DNA from: Verrucomicrobia subdivision 6 bacterium
GTDB lineage: Bacteria > Verrucomicrobiota > Verrucomicrobiia > Methylacidiphilales > Verrucolacustridaceae
Length of the DNA: 64,000 bases
Assembly: GCA_947466515.1 (NCBI GenBank)
Contig: CANIEM010000002.1
Location: 1-64,000 of the forward strand
Reading direction: 5' to 3'
Position 1 is the stretch's first letter, and each line of letters starts with the position of its first letter. This document shows positions 7,840 to 16,593 of this stretch, piece after piece. The position numbers were made by a program, and so were the translations under genes. The notes beneath the pieces were generated by a model. That model saw only the letters and a list, made by a program, of their open reading frames with translations, had not been told where the DNA came from and searched no databases.

Positions 7840-9684
7840 TTACAACTGATGTTCGTTTTCTAAAAACCCACGCAAATGCCGGATCCGCGTCGGATGACGC
7901 ATCTTTCTCAACGCCTTCGCCTCAATCTGCCGAATCCGCTCCCGCGTCACCTTAAATTGTCGCCCCACCTCCTCCAACGTCCGCGAATACCCGTCCACTA
8001 ACCCAAACCTTTGCTCCAACACCGCCCGCTCCCGATCCGTAAGACTATCCAACACATCCTTAATCTTCTCCTTCAACATCGAATACGCCGTCATGTCCGA
8101 AGGGTTCTCCGCACTCTTATCCTCAATGAAATCTCCAAAGGTCGTGTCGTCACTGTCTCCCACTTGGGCCTGCAGCGAAATCGGCTGTTGGGCCATTTTT
8201 AAAACCGCCCGCACCCGCTCCACTGGCATCCCCGTCTCATCCGCTACCTCCTCAGGCGTCGGCTCCCTCCCAAACTCCTGCACCAACTGCTTCTGCACCC
8301 GCATCAACTTATTAATCGTTTCAATCATGTGCACCGGAATACGAATCGTCCGCGCCTGATCCGCAATGCTCCGCGTGATCGCCTGCCGAATCCACCATGT
8401 CGCATAGGTCGAGAACTTATACCCTCTGCGGTATTCAAACTTCTCCACCGCCTTCATCAACCCCATATTCCCCTCTTGGATCAAATCTAAAAACGATAAG
8501 CCACGGTTGGTATATTTCTTCGCAATCGAAATCACCAACCGTAAATTCGCCTCGACCATTTCCGTCTTCGCTCGCATTGCCTTGCGCACCCACTCCCGCA
8601 AATCGCGGTGATGCGCAAAGAATTCTACCTGCGAGAGTCTCGACCCGTGCTCAATCTCCTCAATCTCCTCCTTGAGCGTTTTCCGCCTTCCCTCGTGCAC
8701 CCGACTGCGTGATTTCCCCTTAATCAACGCCTCCAATTCCGACGTCTTTTCCTGCAACTGCCGATGAACATTGTCCGAAACCAAAATAAATTCTTCCAAA
8801 ACCTTCTGCTTGAAAAAGAACTTTACGAAGAGTTTTTCCGCCGCCTCCTGCAGTTTGCCCAACTCGTTCGCCACCCGATGCCGCGCCACCGCCGATTTTG
8901 CATCCGCCACTCGGGCGTACACCTTGTGCGCCTTCTCGTGCGTCGCATGCAACTGCTTCACCAAGCTCTTCAACATCGTCATGTACTTTTCCCGACCCTC
9001 AATCTTTTTATCCTGAATCACCCGATCAAAACGTTCCCGCGAGTTTAGCAATTTCTCTCCAAGCGAGATATACTCCTTGGCGATAAACCCAAACTTGTGC
9101 AAATGCACCACCGCCCCGATATCCGACTCCTCAATCCGCTTCGAAATCTCCACCTCCTGCTCTCTGGTTAAAAGCGGGACTTGCCCCATTTGCCGCAAAT
9201 ACATCCGTACGGGGTCATCCAGAATATCCAGCTTCTCTGGTTTTTCTTCTGCCACCACGATCTCACTGCCATCTTCTTCGCGAGCCGGTTTCTTATACCG
9301 ATCAACTTCACTCGCCTCGATTACATCGATTTCGAAATTCCGTAAGAAAATCAGTACCGCTTCCACCTGCTCAGGCTTCGTCACCGTCTCGGGCAAAGCT
9401 TCATGCAAATCATCGTGCGTCAGATAACCCTGTTCCCGCGCCAACTTGATCAACTCCCGCAACCGCTCCTGCTTTTCTGGACTCTGCGCCCAAATCCCTA
9501 ATCCATTGTTTTCTGTCGTCGGAGAACCATTCAGCGCTTCTTTTGCTTCAATCTCCGCTGCCGCCAACTCAGCTGCCGACGGCTCATCCGGAGAGACCGC
9601 CGCCTCCACCTTTCCTTTTATCTTGGCGCGGGTTGCGGGCAACTTAGGCGACTTACTCGCCTTGCTTTTCGTGATCTTTTTCAT
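7840..9684 (-). CDS. rpoD: RNA polymerase primary sigma factor RpoD
   Basis: This is a 614-residue sigma-70. A Lys-rich N-terminus is followed by a region-1.1-like segment (about residues 68-130), region 1.2 [11 protein letters not shown] at about 157, a charged non-conserved insert, region 2 ([20 protein letters not shown] and [10 protein letters not shown], about 375-450), region 3, and region 4.2 with [20 protein letters not shown] at about 569. This is the full domain set of a housekeeping sigma rather than an alternative sigma. dnaG is 46 bases upstream on the same strand, a remnant of the rpsU-dnaG-rpoD macromolecular synthesis arrangement without rpsU. Confidence 0.97.
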   Translation of the reverse strand: MKKITKSKASKSPKLPATRAKIKGKVEAAVSPDEPSAAELAAAEIEAKEALNGSPTTENNGLGIWAQSPEKQERLRELIKLAREQGYLTHDDLHEALPETVTKPEQVEAVLIFLRNFEIDVIEASEVDRYKKPAREEDGSEIVVAEEKPEKLDILDDPVRMYLRQMGQVPLLTREQEVEISKRIEESDIGAVVHLHKFGFIAKEYISLGEKLLNSRERFDRVIQDKKIEGREKYMTMLKSLVKQLHATHEKAHKVYARVADAKSAVARHRVANELGKLQEAAEKLFVKFFFKQKVLEEFILVSDNVHRQLQEKTSELEALIKGKSRSRVHEGRRKTLKEEIEEIEHGSRLSQVEFFAHHRDLREWVRKAMRAKTEMVEANLRLVISIAKKYTNRGLSFLDLIQEGNMGLMKAVEKFEYRRGYKFSTYATWWIRQAITRSIADQARTIRIPVHMIETINKLMRVQKQLVQEFGREPTPEEVADETGMPVERVRAVLKMAQQPISLQAQVGDSDDTTFGDFIEDKSAENPSDMTAYSMLKEKIKDVLDSLTDRERAVLEQRFGLVDGYSRTLEEVGRQFKVTRERIRQIEAKALRKMRHPTRIRHLRGFLENEHQL

Positions 9685-9730
9685 GCGTGAAGGCGACGAT
9701 ATTTTGTAGATTTATGCATGAGGGTAAACA

Positions 9731-11593
9731 TTAAGCATTAGCTTTCGGAGCCCCCTGTGTCAAACGCGCCCTTCTCTTAAGCAGTTCTCCCTGCTGGCGA
9801 AGCACTTCCGCGGCGTCGGGATCCCCTTGACCCATCGATCTCAACCGCGCCGACAACCTCTCCGCCTCCCTCCTCAAAAAATCGCCCTCTAACCGTCCCG
9901 CCAACTTCTCCAGCGCTCCATCCCACCCCTCCTCCTGCAACTTCTCCCACATGCTCGCTTCTAATCCCGTCACAAAATCCTGCTCCTCCGCCGCCAAATG
10001 AGGCAATAGATCCGCCAACCCCGTCCAACCATCATCCCGATACAACCCCCGCATTTTCAAATAAAGCTCCTCTCCTCCCAGATTCTTCAACCACACCTCC
10101 TCCACCTTTCTTTCCATCTCAGGGAATTTTCCAGGCTGGCCCAACACCAGCAAAAAGAGCTCTCGCATCACTGGGTGCACCTCCAGCGGTTTCGCCGCCT
10201 GAATCCCTGGCGTCTCCCTTTGTTCGCTCCTCTCAAGAATTTTAGCCGCCTGCCCCCTCGCCTTCTCCACCTCATCCATCACCAAATTTTCCCCCAAACC
10301 CAACCGCGACGCCGCCCGCACCACCAAACCCGCCCGACTCACTGCGCTCCCCACCAAACCCAGCAACTTGGCCACCGCCTCCACCACCCGCCTTCGCCCA
10401 CCAGGACTCTCCCCCTCCTGCTTCGTCTGCCAATCCACAAAGAAATCTAGAAAATCTACCGCCTCGTCCAACTTGCCCCGAAACGCCTCCGCTCCACCTT
10501 TGCGAATCAATGAATCCGGATCATCCCCCGCTGGCAAACGCACCACCTTCACCCCCAACTCCGCCTTCGCCAACCCACCCCACCCCTGCCCACCCTCCAC
10601 CAAAACCCCACCCAACCTCCCCGCCGCCCGATCTCCCGCCGCGTCCGCATCCAAACAAATCACAATCTCCTTCGCAAACCGCCCAATCAATTTCGCATGC
10701 TCCTCCGTAAAACCCGTGCCCAACGGCGCCACCGTCTCCGTAAAACCCGCCGCCTGCGAACGCAATACATCCAACTGCCCCTCCACTACAATCGCCCGAC
10801 CCGCTTCCGCCATCGCCCTCCGCGCTCGATCAAACCCAAAGAGCACCCTGCCTTTTTTGAAAATTACCGTCTCAGGCGAATTCACATACTTCGGTTCCTC
10901 TGGCCCTGCCCCCGCCAACACCCGCCCACTAAAGGCAATCACCCGACCCCCCTCATCCAAAATCGGAAACATCAGCCGATTACGAAAACGATCATAAACC
11001 CGACCCGACTGCGCTCGCAAAGCCACCCCCGCGGCAATCATCTCCTCTTCCGTATATCCTCTCTTCTTTCCCCAATCCAATGTCGCTGTCCACGCCGCAG
11101 GCGCGAAACCTAATCCAAACCGCGTAATCCACTCCAACGGAATCTCCCGCTCTTTCAGATACGTCCGCGCCTCCTCCGCCGCAGGATCACTCGCTAATAG
11201 ATCCCGCCAGTGCAGTGCCAGCGCCGCGTGAATCTGTCGCAACCTCTCCCTCTCCGCACCGCTCCCGCCATCGCCCCCCCCTTTCCCTCCTCCGCCCGCC
11301 TCATCCTCCACCGCCACCCCCGCCCGCTCCGCCAAACGTCTCACCGCCGCCGGAAAATCCAGACCCTCTGTCATCATGATAAAACGAAAAACATCCCCGC
11401 CAGAACCCGAACTAAAACATTTGAAAAACTGCTTGTCAGGATGGACATAAAAAGAAGGGGTCTTTTCCTTCTTAAATGGACTCAATCCTCTGAAGTTTGT
11501 CCCCACCCGCCGTAACTGCACAATCGCTCCCGCCACCTCCACCAGGTCGCTCGCCCGCCTCACCTTCTCAATCGTTTCTGCAGAAAAACCCAT
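9731..11593 (-). CDS. dnaG: DNA primase DnaG with degenerate zinc-binding motif
   Basis: This 620-residue protein makes RNA primers at the replication fork. The N-terminal CHC2-like region, the TOPRIM core (VVEGQLDV with EGxxD; ICLDADAAGDRAA with DxD) and a DnaB-binding-like C-terminal region are all present. The zinc motif is altered: GLSPFK replaces the usual GLCPFH and KCFSSG replaces KCFGCG, so only Cys59 of four ligands remains (Ser38, Lys41, Ser62 at the others). The start was set at ATG 11593, which gives the family N-terminus; a longer frame reaches 11653 but adds a Gly-rich tail unlike DnaG. It is cotranscribed with rpoD, which follows after 46 bases. Confidence 0.93.
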   Translation of the reverse strand: MGFSAETIEKVRRASDLVEVAGAIVQLRRVGTNFRGLSPFKKEKTPSFYVHPDKQFFKCFSSGSGGDVFRFIMMTEGLDFPAAVRRLAERAGVAVEDEAGGGGKGGGDGGSGAERERLRQIHAALALHWRDLLASDPAAEEARTYLKEREIPLEWITRFGLGFAPAAWTATLDWGKKRGYTEEEMIAAGVALRAQSGRVYDRFRNRLMFPILDEGGRVIAFSGRVLAGAGPEEPKYVNSPETVIFKKGRVLFGFDRARRAMAEAGRAIVVEGQLDVLRSQAAGFTETVAPLGTGFTEEHAKLIGRFAKEIVICLDADAAGDRAAGRLGGVLVEGGQGWGGLAKAELGVKVVRLPAGDDPDSLIRKGGAEAFRGKLDEAVDFLDFFVDWQTKQEGESPGGRRRVVEAVAKLLGLVGSAVSRAGLVVRAASRLGLGENLVMDEVEKARGQAAKILERSEQRETPGIQAAKPLEVHPVMRELFLLVLGQPGKFPEMERKVEEVWLKNLGGEELYLKMRGLYRDDGWTGLADLLPHLAAEEQDFVTGLEASMWEKLQEEGWDGALEKLAGRLEGDFLRREAERLSARLRSMGQGDPDAAEVLRQQGELLKRRARLTQGAPKANA

Positions 11594-11683
11594 ACTCTTC
11601 CGTTCTCCCCCCCTCCCGCCAACCCACAAGCCTTTCCCCACGAGTTGCTCCAACCCACCTTTTCCTGCATCTTAATAACTTCT

Positions 11684-12868
11684 ATGCGCCTCATCCCCAT
11701 CCCTGCAACTCCCACCAGACGAGCTCTGTACCCTCGCCTCCTCAGCAAAATGACATCCTTTAGCCTCTTCGCCCTGCTTCCCTGGATTCCTCTTCTCCAC
11801 CCCCACCACTCTCCCGCCGCCGATGCCGCCCCCACCCCCAAATCACGCATCGCCATGGTCGAAGACCCCTCTCTTCTCACCAATTTCGATCCCGACCCAG
11901 CAGCCGTTAAAAATGCCGTCGCCTCCCTTCTCTTCACCCTCACCGGAAAATCCAACGCCGCCGACGCCTGGAAAGAACTCGGCATCGACCCCGACGACAC
12001 CGTGGCCGTTAAAGTCACCGCCCGAGGGAACCCCCGCACCGGCACACGCCGCCAAGTGACCGACGCCGTTACCGCCAGCCTCGTCGCCGCAGGGGTTAAG
12101 CCCGACCACATCACCATCTACGACAAACGTGAGGTAGACATGACCAAATCAGGTTACCCCACTAAACAAGAATCAAATCAAGTCCAGGTCCGCGCCATCA
12201 TTGCCTCCGCCGCCTCCGATGTCCCAGGCCTCGGCTTCGATTCCACCACTACCCCCTACTTCAGCCCCAGCATGGGCGAACTCATCTACGGCGACCTCAA
12301 ATTCCAATCCTCCCTCATCGACGGAATCCCCGCCCCCAGCTCAAGTGGCACCGCTAGCGGCGACAAAATCCCCTACTGGTCCTACTTCACTAAACTCATC
12401 ACCCCCAAAGAGACCAAAATCGTTAATATCGGGAGTATGACGAGTGATCCCGATCTCGGCATCTACGGTTGCTGCGCCTCTCTCGCCATCGGCAGCGTCG
12501 ACAACTCTCGCCGCCTCCTCAAACCCAACGCCGACCAAGACACCACCATCGGCGAAATCCTCACCAGTGATCCCCTCCTCAAACCCAAAACCGTCCTCCA
12601 TATTTCCGACGGACTGATCCTTCAATTCGCTGGTGGGAAAGATTTCGACGCCAACTACGCCTCCACCCCAGGGCTCCTCCTCGCCTCCACTGATCCCGTC
12701 GCCCTTGACAGCATTGCCCTCGCCCGCTTCGAGAAAATGCGTGCCAATCCAGGAGTCAGCGTTCCCCCCATCCCCAAGATTGGTAACGTACCCCACATCG
12801 CAGGCGCCGCCCTAGTCGGCGCAGGCACCACCGACCCCAAACAAATGGAAATTCTTAAGGTAAAATAA
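11684..12868 (+). CDS. DUF362-domain secreted protein
   Basis: A DUF362-like core is recognised by DDTVAVKVTARGNPRTGTRRQV, here split as DDTVAVKVTARGNP then RTGTRRQV, followed by an AAGVKPDHITIYDK segment and a DGLILQFAGG region near the C-terminus. The N-terminus carries an export signal: from the ATG at 11684, TRRALYPRLL and then the hydrophobic FSLFALLPWIPLL, perhaps Tat-type because of the paired arginines. A shorter start at 11750 keeps only the hydrophobic part. DUF362 proteins often sit beside Fe-S clusters, but no ferredoxin motif is seen here. It is divergent from dnaG. The biochemical role is unknown. Confidence 0.75.
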   Translation: MRLIPIPATPTRRALYPRLLSKMTSFSLFALLPWIPLLHPHHSPAADAAPTPKSRIAMVEDPSLLTNFDPDPAAVKNAVASLLFTLTGKSNAADAWKELGIDPDDTVAVKVTARGNPRTGTRRQVTDAVTASLVAAGVKPDHITIYDKREVDMTKSGYPTKQESNQVQVRAIIASAASDVPGLGFDSTTTPYFSPSMGELIYGDLKFQSSLIDGIPAPSSSGTASGDKIPYWSYFTKLITPKETKIVNIGSMTSDPDLGIYGCCASLAIGSVDNSRRLLKPNADQDTTIGEILTSDPLLKPKTVLHISDGLILQFAGGKDFDANYASTPGLLLASTDPVALDSIALARFEKMRANPGVSVPPIPKIGNVPHIAGAALVGAGTTDPKQMEILKVK

Positions 12869-12893
12869 AAAACCAAAAAAGGGATTAAGTTTT

Positions 12894-13265
12894 TTAGGGG
12901 GGAAGGGGTTCAGGGTGGCGGACCGCTCGAATTAAGGCAGACAGAACTTTTTCTGCTTCCTCGATCTTTTCTGGGTACACCTCCACCTCAGGAATCCCTA
13001 AATAATTGAGCCGCGTGGCAAGGCTTGCTTGGTAATTTAATTCCCGCAGCGATCCAAAGGCAATTTCCAGGAAGCGCAAATATTCCGTTCGGCTTTCCCT
13101 TGAGCATCCTTCAACAATATTAGAAGGAACGGACACCGCCGCTCTTCTCATTTGAGAAACCAGACCGTAAATCTCCTCTCGTGGAAATTGTTTCGTTATC
13201 TTATAGGTCATCAGCGCAATCTCATCGGCTAAAGCAAAAGCCCTTAATGTTCGATGGTCTCGCAT
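12894..13265 (-). CDS. Four-helix-bundle protein (S23/IVP-like family)
   Basis: This 123-residue protein matches the four-helix-bundle family (TIGR02436), first described from 23S rRNA intervening sequences. It has an N-terminal RTLRAFALADEIALMTYKIT helix, FPREEIYGLVSQMRRAAVSVPSNIVEG, then YLRFLEIAFGSLREL and a final helical region. Such genes are common as isolated chromosomal copies of unknown function. No 23S rRNA is near this one. It is convergent with the DUF362 gene, 25 bases apart. Confidence 0.85.
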   Translation of the reverse strand: MRDHRTLRAFALADEIALMTYKITKQFPREEIYGLVSQMRRAAVSVPSNIVEGCSRESRTEYLRFLEIAFGSLRELNYQASLATRLNYLGIPEVEVYPEKIEEAEKVLSALIRAVRHPEPLPP

Positions 13266-13290
13266 AAATAAGATTTTTCTTTTTTCTCAA

Positions 13291-13323
13291 CTCCTTAACC
13301 CCTTAATCCCTTAATCCCTTAGT
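13291..13323. repeat. Short CCCTTAAT direct repeats
   Basis: Two to three head-to-tail copies of CCCTTAAT (AAGGGATT on the other strand) plus diverged copies fill the gap upstream of the four-helix-bundle gene. A GGGATTAAG also lies just beyond its 3' end at about 12880. Confidence 0.6.
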
Positions 13324-13335
13324 TCCCTTCCTCCC

Positions 13336-14712
13336 TCATCCCCCAATCGCCTGCACCTCGATCCCAAACCGAAAACTCCCCACCCCCACCCCTCTCCACT
13401 CCAACTTCGCTTTTACCCCTCCTTTCCACACCGCAAGCCGCTCATCCCACTCCAGCAACATCTTTGGGCCCTCTGTCTCAGCACGAGCCGCCACCCCTTT
13501 TGGTAAAAGCACTAGCACTCCCTCCATCGAAAAAAGCGAAAACCTCGCCTCCGAAATCTCCGCCAGCAACGCACTCACCGACGGTACCGCCTTCCGTAAA
13601 TACGGAGCCACATCCGCCATCAACTTCCTCCCCTCCTTATCATCTCCCCCCTCCAACAACCCTTCCACCAACTCCACTCCCGCCGAGGCCACCCCCGTCA
13701 ACCCACCCAGCTCAGGCCGATCCGAGTGCAAAGAGAACGAAAGTGTCAGCGGCAAAGCGTGCCGATCCGACCTCAACTTCGGCGCCACCGCCTGAAAAAG
13801 CTCCGCCTTGTCCCACGTCAAAATATCCCCTGCCATCGGCACGTTCGTCTCATAACGAAATCTTCCCACCCCACTCGCCGCCTCACATCCCAACCACTTC
13901 ATCCTTCGTAAATAATCACCCGAACGCACTTGACTCAGCCCCGCATCAGGCCGACTCATCCAACCCTCCTTCTTTTTTCGTACCGAATCTTTCCTCACTC
14001 CAATCTCCACATCTTCCAGCACCAGCTCGGGTTGGGATATCCGCACGCTAAATCCCCCCGCCTGATTCGTCGGCTCTCCCAAATCTTCCACCACTAACTC
14101 CACCGCGAAAACCTCTTTTCCTTTTCTCTTAAACTCCACCACTACCCGGTCCCCATGCGAAAGCCCTTTCTCCAGCACCCCAAAGAAACGGGCCTCCTCA
14201 TCATCATCGACCCCGCCGCGCAGAAACTTTAACAACGCCGCTACCAAACCAAAGGCAGGGGCGATCGGACCCAGAAAAAGCCCCCAAACCGTTCCAGGCC
14301 CAGGAATCGCACCCGACAGCGCCTCCGCCACCCCAGCGGCCTTATCCAGAGCGCGACGCGACTCCTCATCCGACTCGGTTACCCCAACAGTAATTCCCAC
14401 CCCTCCTGGATTCCTTCCCAGATAAGCTACGCGCCTCAGATACTTCTGACTCACTGGACCCACCCCACTGAATGGCAACACTGTGGACTGCCCAGCTAGC
14501 GTGAGTTCAATCACCCCCTCACGATTCGGCCCAAGGTCACGGGAAACGAATGTTCGAGGATCCACCCGCACCTCTTTGAGGAATATCGCCAGCAGATTCT
14601 TAGCTGGGATCGGCCCAACCGCACCTACGCCGGGAACCACCCTCACCTTTGCGCCCGCACTAAAAAGGATACGATCCAATCCCATCTCCCCATCCTTGGC
14701 TCCTCCCGCCAT
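13336..14712 (-). CDS. Hypothetical protein, 458 residues, family not recognised
   Basis: This long ORF has normal-looking codon use but no family was recognised. The first 170 residues are rich in beta-type hydrophobic patterns, followed by a Gly/Pro/Ala-rich segment (VWGLFLGPIAPAFGLVAALLKFL, about residues 150-170) that could be a membrane or hairpin element. An acidic-basic region with DRVVVEFKRKGKEVFAVELVVEDLG comes next, then a C-terminal beta-rich half. There is no signal peptide and only one cysteine. It stands alone between the four-helix-bundle gene and the toxin-antitoxin pair. A function cannot be given. Confidence 0.7.
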   Translation of the reverse strand: MAGGAKDGEMGLDRILFSAGAKVRVVPGVGAVGPIPAKNLLAIFLKEVRVDPRTFVSRDLGPNREGVIELTLAGQSTVLPFSGVGPVSQKYLRRVAYLGRNPGGVGITVGVTESDEESRRALDKAAGVAEALSGAIPGPGTVWGLFLGPIAPAFGLVAALLKFLRGGVDDDEEARFFGVLEKGLSHGDRVVVEFKRKGKEVFAVELVVEDLGEPTNQAGGFSVRISQPELVLEDVEIGVRKDSVRKKKEGWMSRPDAGLSQVRSGDYLRRMKWLGCEAASGVGRFRYETNVPMAGDILTWDKAELFQAVAPKLRSDRHALPLTLSFSLHSDRPELGGLTGVASAGVELVEGLLEGGDDKEGRKLMADVAPYLRKAVPSVSALLAEISEARFSLFSMEGVLVLLPKGVAARAETEGPKMLLEWDERLAVWKGGVKAKLEWRGVGVGSFRFGIEVQAIGG

Positions 14713-14826
14713 AAATCAATCGAGTAGTTTTTTCAAAAAGAGGACGCGAGACGAAAAACACCCACCGGTACCCCCCCAGCTGTAATCGAGGTCGGACCTA
14801 GGCTCGGCGTGCACCACCTAATCCGT

Positions 14827-15246
14827 TTATAAACAAGAAAAGCCCTCTTTGGTTGCCGCCCTTTTTAGGTTCTGATCCCCAGTCAGAAAGTTCTGGTTTT
14901 TCGGGTGATTTCCGCATGCGCCCAAAGCAGCCGCAAGCTGAAGCGAGTCGGCCGAGCGCAACCCGTGAACCCGAATCAATCTCTTGGCCATTTCACGTAT
15001 TGAATCGGTGGGTTGAATTTCAATCCATGAGTTAGACAAAAAGGTGAGGCGGGTTCTTGCTCTCTCAGCATTGCTGGCATCAATTTCACTATTGGAGGAG
15101 CGCCGAAATAAGGCGGATTCAACTTCCACAGATGTACCCCACCACACAACCATCAAGGGATCTTGCTCCAACTGTTTCAGTCGTTCGCTGGACGTTTCCT
15201 CCATCCACAAGAGGGGGGCGATCGCGGACGTGTCCCAGAATCTCAC
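14827..15246 (-). CDS. VapC-like PIN-domain toxin
   Basis: This 139-residue PIN-domain ribonuclease opens with RFWDTSAIAPLL, where the first Asp is the usual metal ligand. SVEVESALFRR supplies the conserved Glu, RSADSLQLAAAL the third acidic residue, and FLTGDQNLKRAA the C-terminal Asp. It therefore has a full set of acidic ligands for RNA cleavage. The start overlaps the antitoxin stop by 4 bases (ATGA at 15243-15246), the standard type II toxin-antitoxin layout. Confidence 0.9.
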   Translation of the reverse strand: MRFWDTSAIAPLLWMEETSSERLKQLEQDPLMVVWWGTSVEVESALFRRSSNSEIDASNAERARTRLTFLSNSWIEIQPTDSIREMAKRLIRVHGLRSADSLQLAAALGACGNHPKNQNFLTGDQNLKRAATKEGFSCL

Positions 15247-15527
15247 CGGCTTTGCTGCCGCTCATCGAGCACGGCGGCCGTCAGACTAGAACCTTGTGCT
15301 GTGGGCAAGCGATTGAAGGCGGCGAGATCGAGTTTGCGACGCGCTGCTTTTCCCTCCCCTTGTTCGAGGGCATTTCGTATTTCCTGTGGCCATGACGCAG
15401 AATCCACAGGCTCCAGGACAGCGACAACTTTACGGTGGTCGGTAATCAAGACACTCTGACCGGCTTTCACTTTCTCCAAATAACCGCTTAATGAGTTCTT
15501 AACTTTAGACACACTAGCTTGAATCAT
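15243..15527 (-). CDS. Phd/YefM-family antitoxin
   Basis: This 94-residue protein begins with SVSKVKNSLSGYLEKVKAGQSVLITDH, the prevent-host-death fold that binds DNA, followed by VVAVLEP and a variable charged C-terminus that would wrap the toxin. It precedes the PIN toxin with a 4-base overlap. Phd-type antitoxins usually repress their own operon; a partly palindromic CATACTAGACATATG overlaps the start region and could be the operator (inference). No Shine-Dalgarno sequence is seen. Confidence 0.88.
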   Translation of the reverse strand: MIQASVSKVKNSLSGYLEKVKAGQSVLITDHRKVVAVLEPVDSASWPQEIRNALEQGEGKAARRKLDLAAFNRLPTAQGSSLTAAVLDERQQSR

Positions 15528-15533
15528 ATGTCT

Positions 15534-15561
15534 AGTATGGCCTTTTTCAGCAGAAAGTCAA
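15534..15561 (-). promoter_or_regulatory. Candidate promoter/operator of the antitoxin-toxin operon
   Basis: On the minus strand TTGACT (15556-15561), a 16-base spacer and CATACT (15534-15539) end 6 bases before the antitoxin ATG. The -10 overlaps a partial palindrome, fitting autorepression, and the spacing suggests a leaderless transcript. Confidence 0.4.
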
Positions 15562-15592
15562 CCCTCCACTTCAGGGCGCGTCTGCGTCTATA

Positions 15593-15707
15593 CCCCGACC
15601 GGCGTCGGGGCCGCAAGTGCGGGAGCGGGCTGTCCCTAGCCCGCCTGCACTCAATTCTGTGTGCCCAATCGCTCAGCTAGGCGACCTCGGAGATGTCGCC
15701 GCTACCT
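15593..15707. repeat. Cluster of three palindromic (REP-like) elements
   Basis: There are three hairpins in 115 bases: CCCCGAC-CGGC-GTCGGGG at 15593-15610; GCGGGCT-GTCCCT-AGCCCGC at 15625-15644 with an outer GTGC/GCAC pair; and GGCGAC/GTCGCC at 15680-15700. The second resembles the elements at 18923 and 19397. The surrounding 15540-15801 interval has no gene that can be supported. Confidence 0.65.
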
Positions 15708-15801
15708 AAGCTTCTAACTCTGAAACCACTTTCCCACATTCTCACCTTCACACATTGGAACTGCCCCAATTCCCCTTCGCGAACCGCTTCCGCACAAAAA
15801 A

Positions 15802-15833
15802 CAAAGGGCGGATCCCGAAGGATCCGCCCTTTG
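15802..15833 (-). terminator. Rho-independent terminator of the PEP-CTERM gene
   Basis: A perfect 14-bp stem around a 4-base loop (CGAA on the plus strand) lies 27 bases after the PEP-CTERM stop, followed in the minus direction by a run of six T. The stem itself is symmetric, but the T tract fits minus-strand transcription. Confidence 0.88.
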
Positions 15834-15859
15834 CCAACAAGAAAGATTACCGAACCGAC

Positions 15860-16543
15860 TTAACTTTTCCGACGAGCGCGAAGCGCAACCAATCCGGCCA
15901 TTCCAAGAGCCAAGAGAGAGGCCGAGGAAGGCTCGGGGATGGCTACACCTAGATTAAAAGCGGAGCTTGTCGCAAGATTAGCAGTAATGTCAGTTCCAAC
16001 ATAATCCCCAGTTTGAGAGTAAGCCATTAAAGTCGCCGTTGCACCTGTGTTTGCAGGCAGAATCCACGCTATGGCATCTCCAACCGAACCAGCAGCTGAG
16101 TCAATGGAACTAGTCCTATACGTTCCAAATGCGATCGAAGCGCCACCACTCGCAAGGATCGATTTTCCACCAGTAAATGCACCTGTGGTGAAGCTAACAT
16201 CGCTTGATGTAAGCCCATTAACAAAAAGGGCGGTAATAGTCTGCCCTGCAGCGACTGGCGCATTGTATAGCTCCGTCCATGTGCCAGAAGCAACGCCTGC
16301 CCCAATGGCTGTAGCAAACAGGAGGGTATCTGACGATTTGACTATGCTGGTCGCTCCAACGGTAAACACACCAGAATCAAACGCATTATCAGTACCACTC
16401 GATATAAAGAATACCGTTCCTGAGCTAATAATAGCTCCTCCTGATCTTAATTCTCCCATGTCATACGACATTAATGTCGATGCTTTTACAGTTGGGACAA
16501 ATGCGATTAGCAGTGCCGCCAGAATGTGAATTTTATTTTTCAT
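15860..16543 (-). CDS. PEP-CTERM-anchored secreted protein
   Basis: This 227-residue protein has a Sec signal (KNKIHILAALLIAFVPTVKA) and a classical C-terminal sorting tail: IPEPSSASLL, a hydrophobic helix and the basic end RARRKS. Such proteins are processed by exosortase and retained at, or released from, the cell surface. The middle is Gly/Ser/Thr-rich and low in cysteine, typical of the group, and gives no enzymatic clue. Base composition is clearly more AT-rich than the housekeeping neighbours. An 8-bp repeat tract lies immediately upstream, and a strong terminator follows. No exosortase gene is in this window. Confidence 0.9.
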   Translation of the reverse strand: MKNKIHILAALLIAFVPTVKASTLMSYDMGELRSGGAIISSGTVFFISSGTDNAFDSGVFTVGATSIVKSSDTLLFATAIGAGVASGTWTELYNAPVAAGQTITALFVNGLTSSDVSFTTGAFTGGKSILASGGASIAFGTYRTSSIDSAAGSVGDAIAWILPANTGATATLMAYSQTGDYVGTDITANLATSSAFNLGVAIPEPSSASLLALGMAGLVALRARRKS

Positions 16544-16553
16544 TTGTTTTATC

Positions 16554-16593
16554 TTTCTTTGTTTCTTTGTTTCTTTGTTTCTTTGTTTGTTTA
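16554..16593. repeat. TTTCTTTG microsatellite between two secreted-protein genes
   Basis: Four perfect 8-bp TTTCTTTG units (16554-16585) followed by TTTGTTTA fill nearly all of the 50 bases between the TIGR02597 stop and the PEP-CTERM start, covering the translation-initiation region of the latter. Confidence 0.9.

Noticed and set aside
11594-11653. Longer dnaG start at 11653
   Set aside because: The added Gly-rich 20 residues are unlike DnaG; the ATG at 11593 gives the family N-terminus.
12894-13265. 23S rRNA intervening sequence
   Set aside because: The four-helix-bundle family is linked historically to 23S IVS, but no 23S rRNA sequence flanks this gene.
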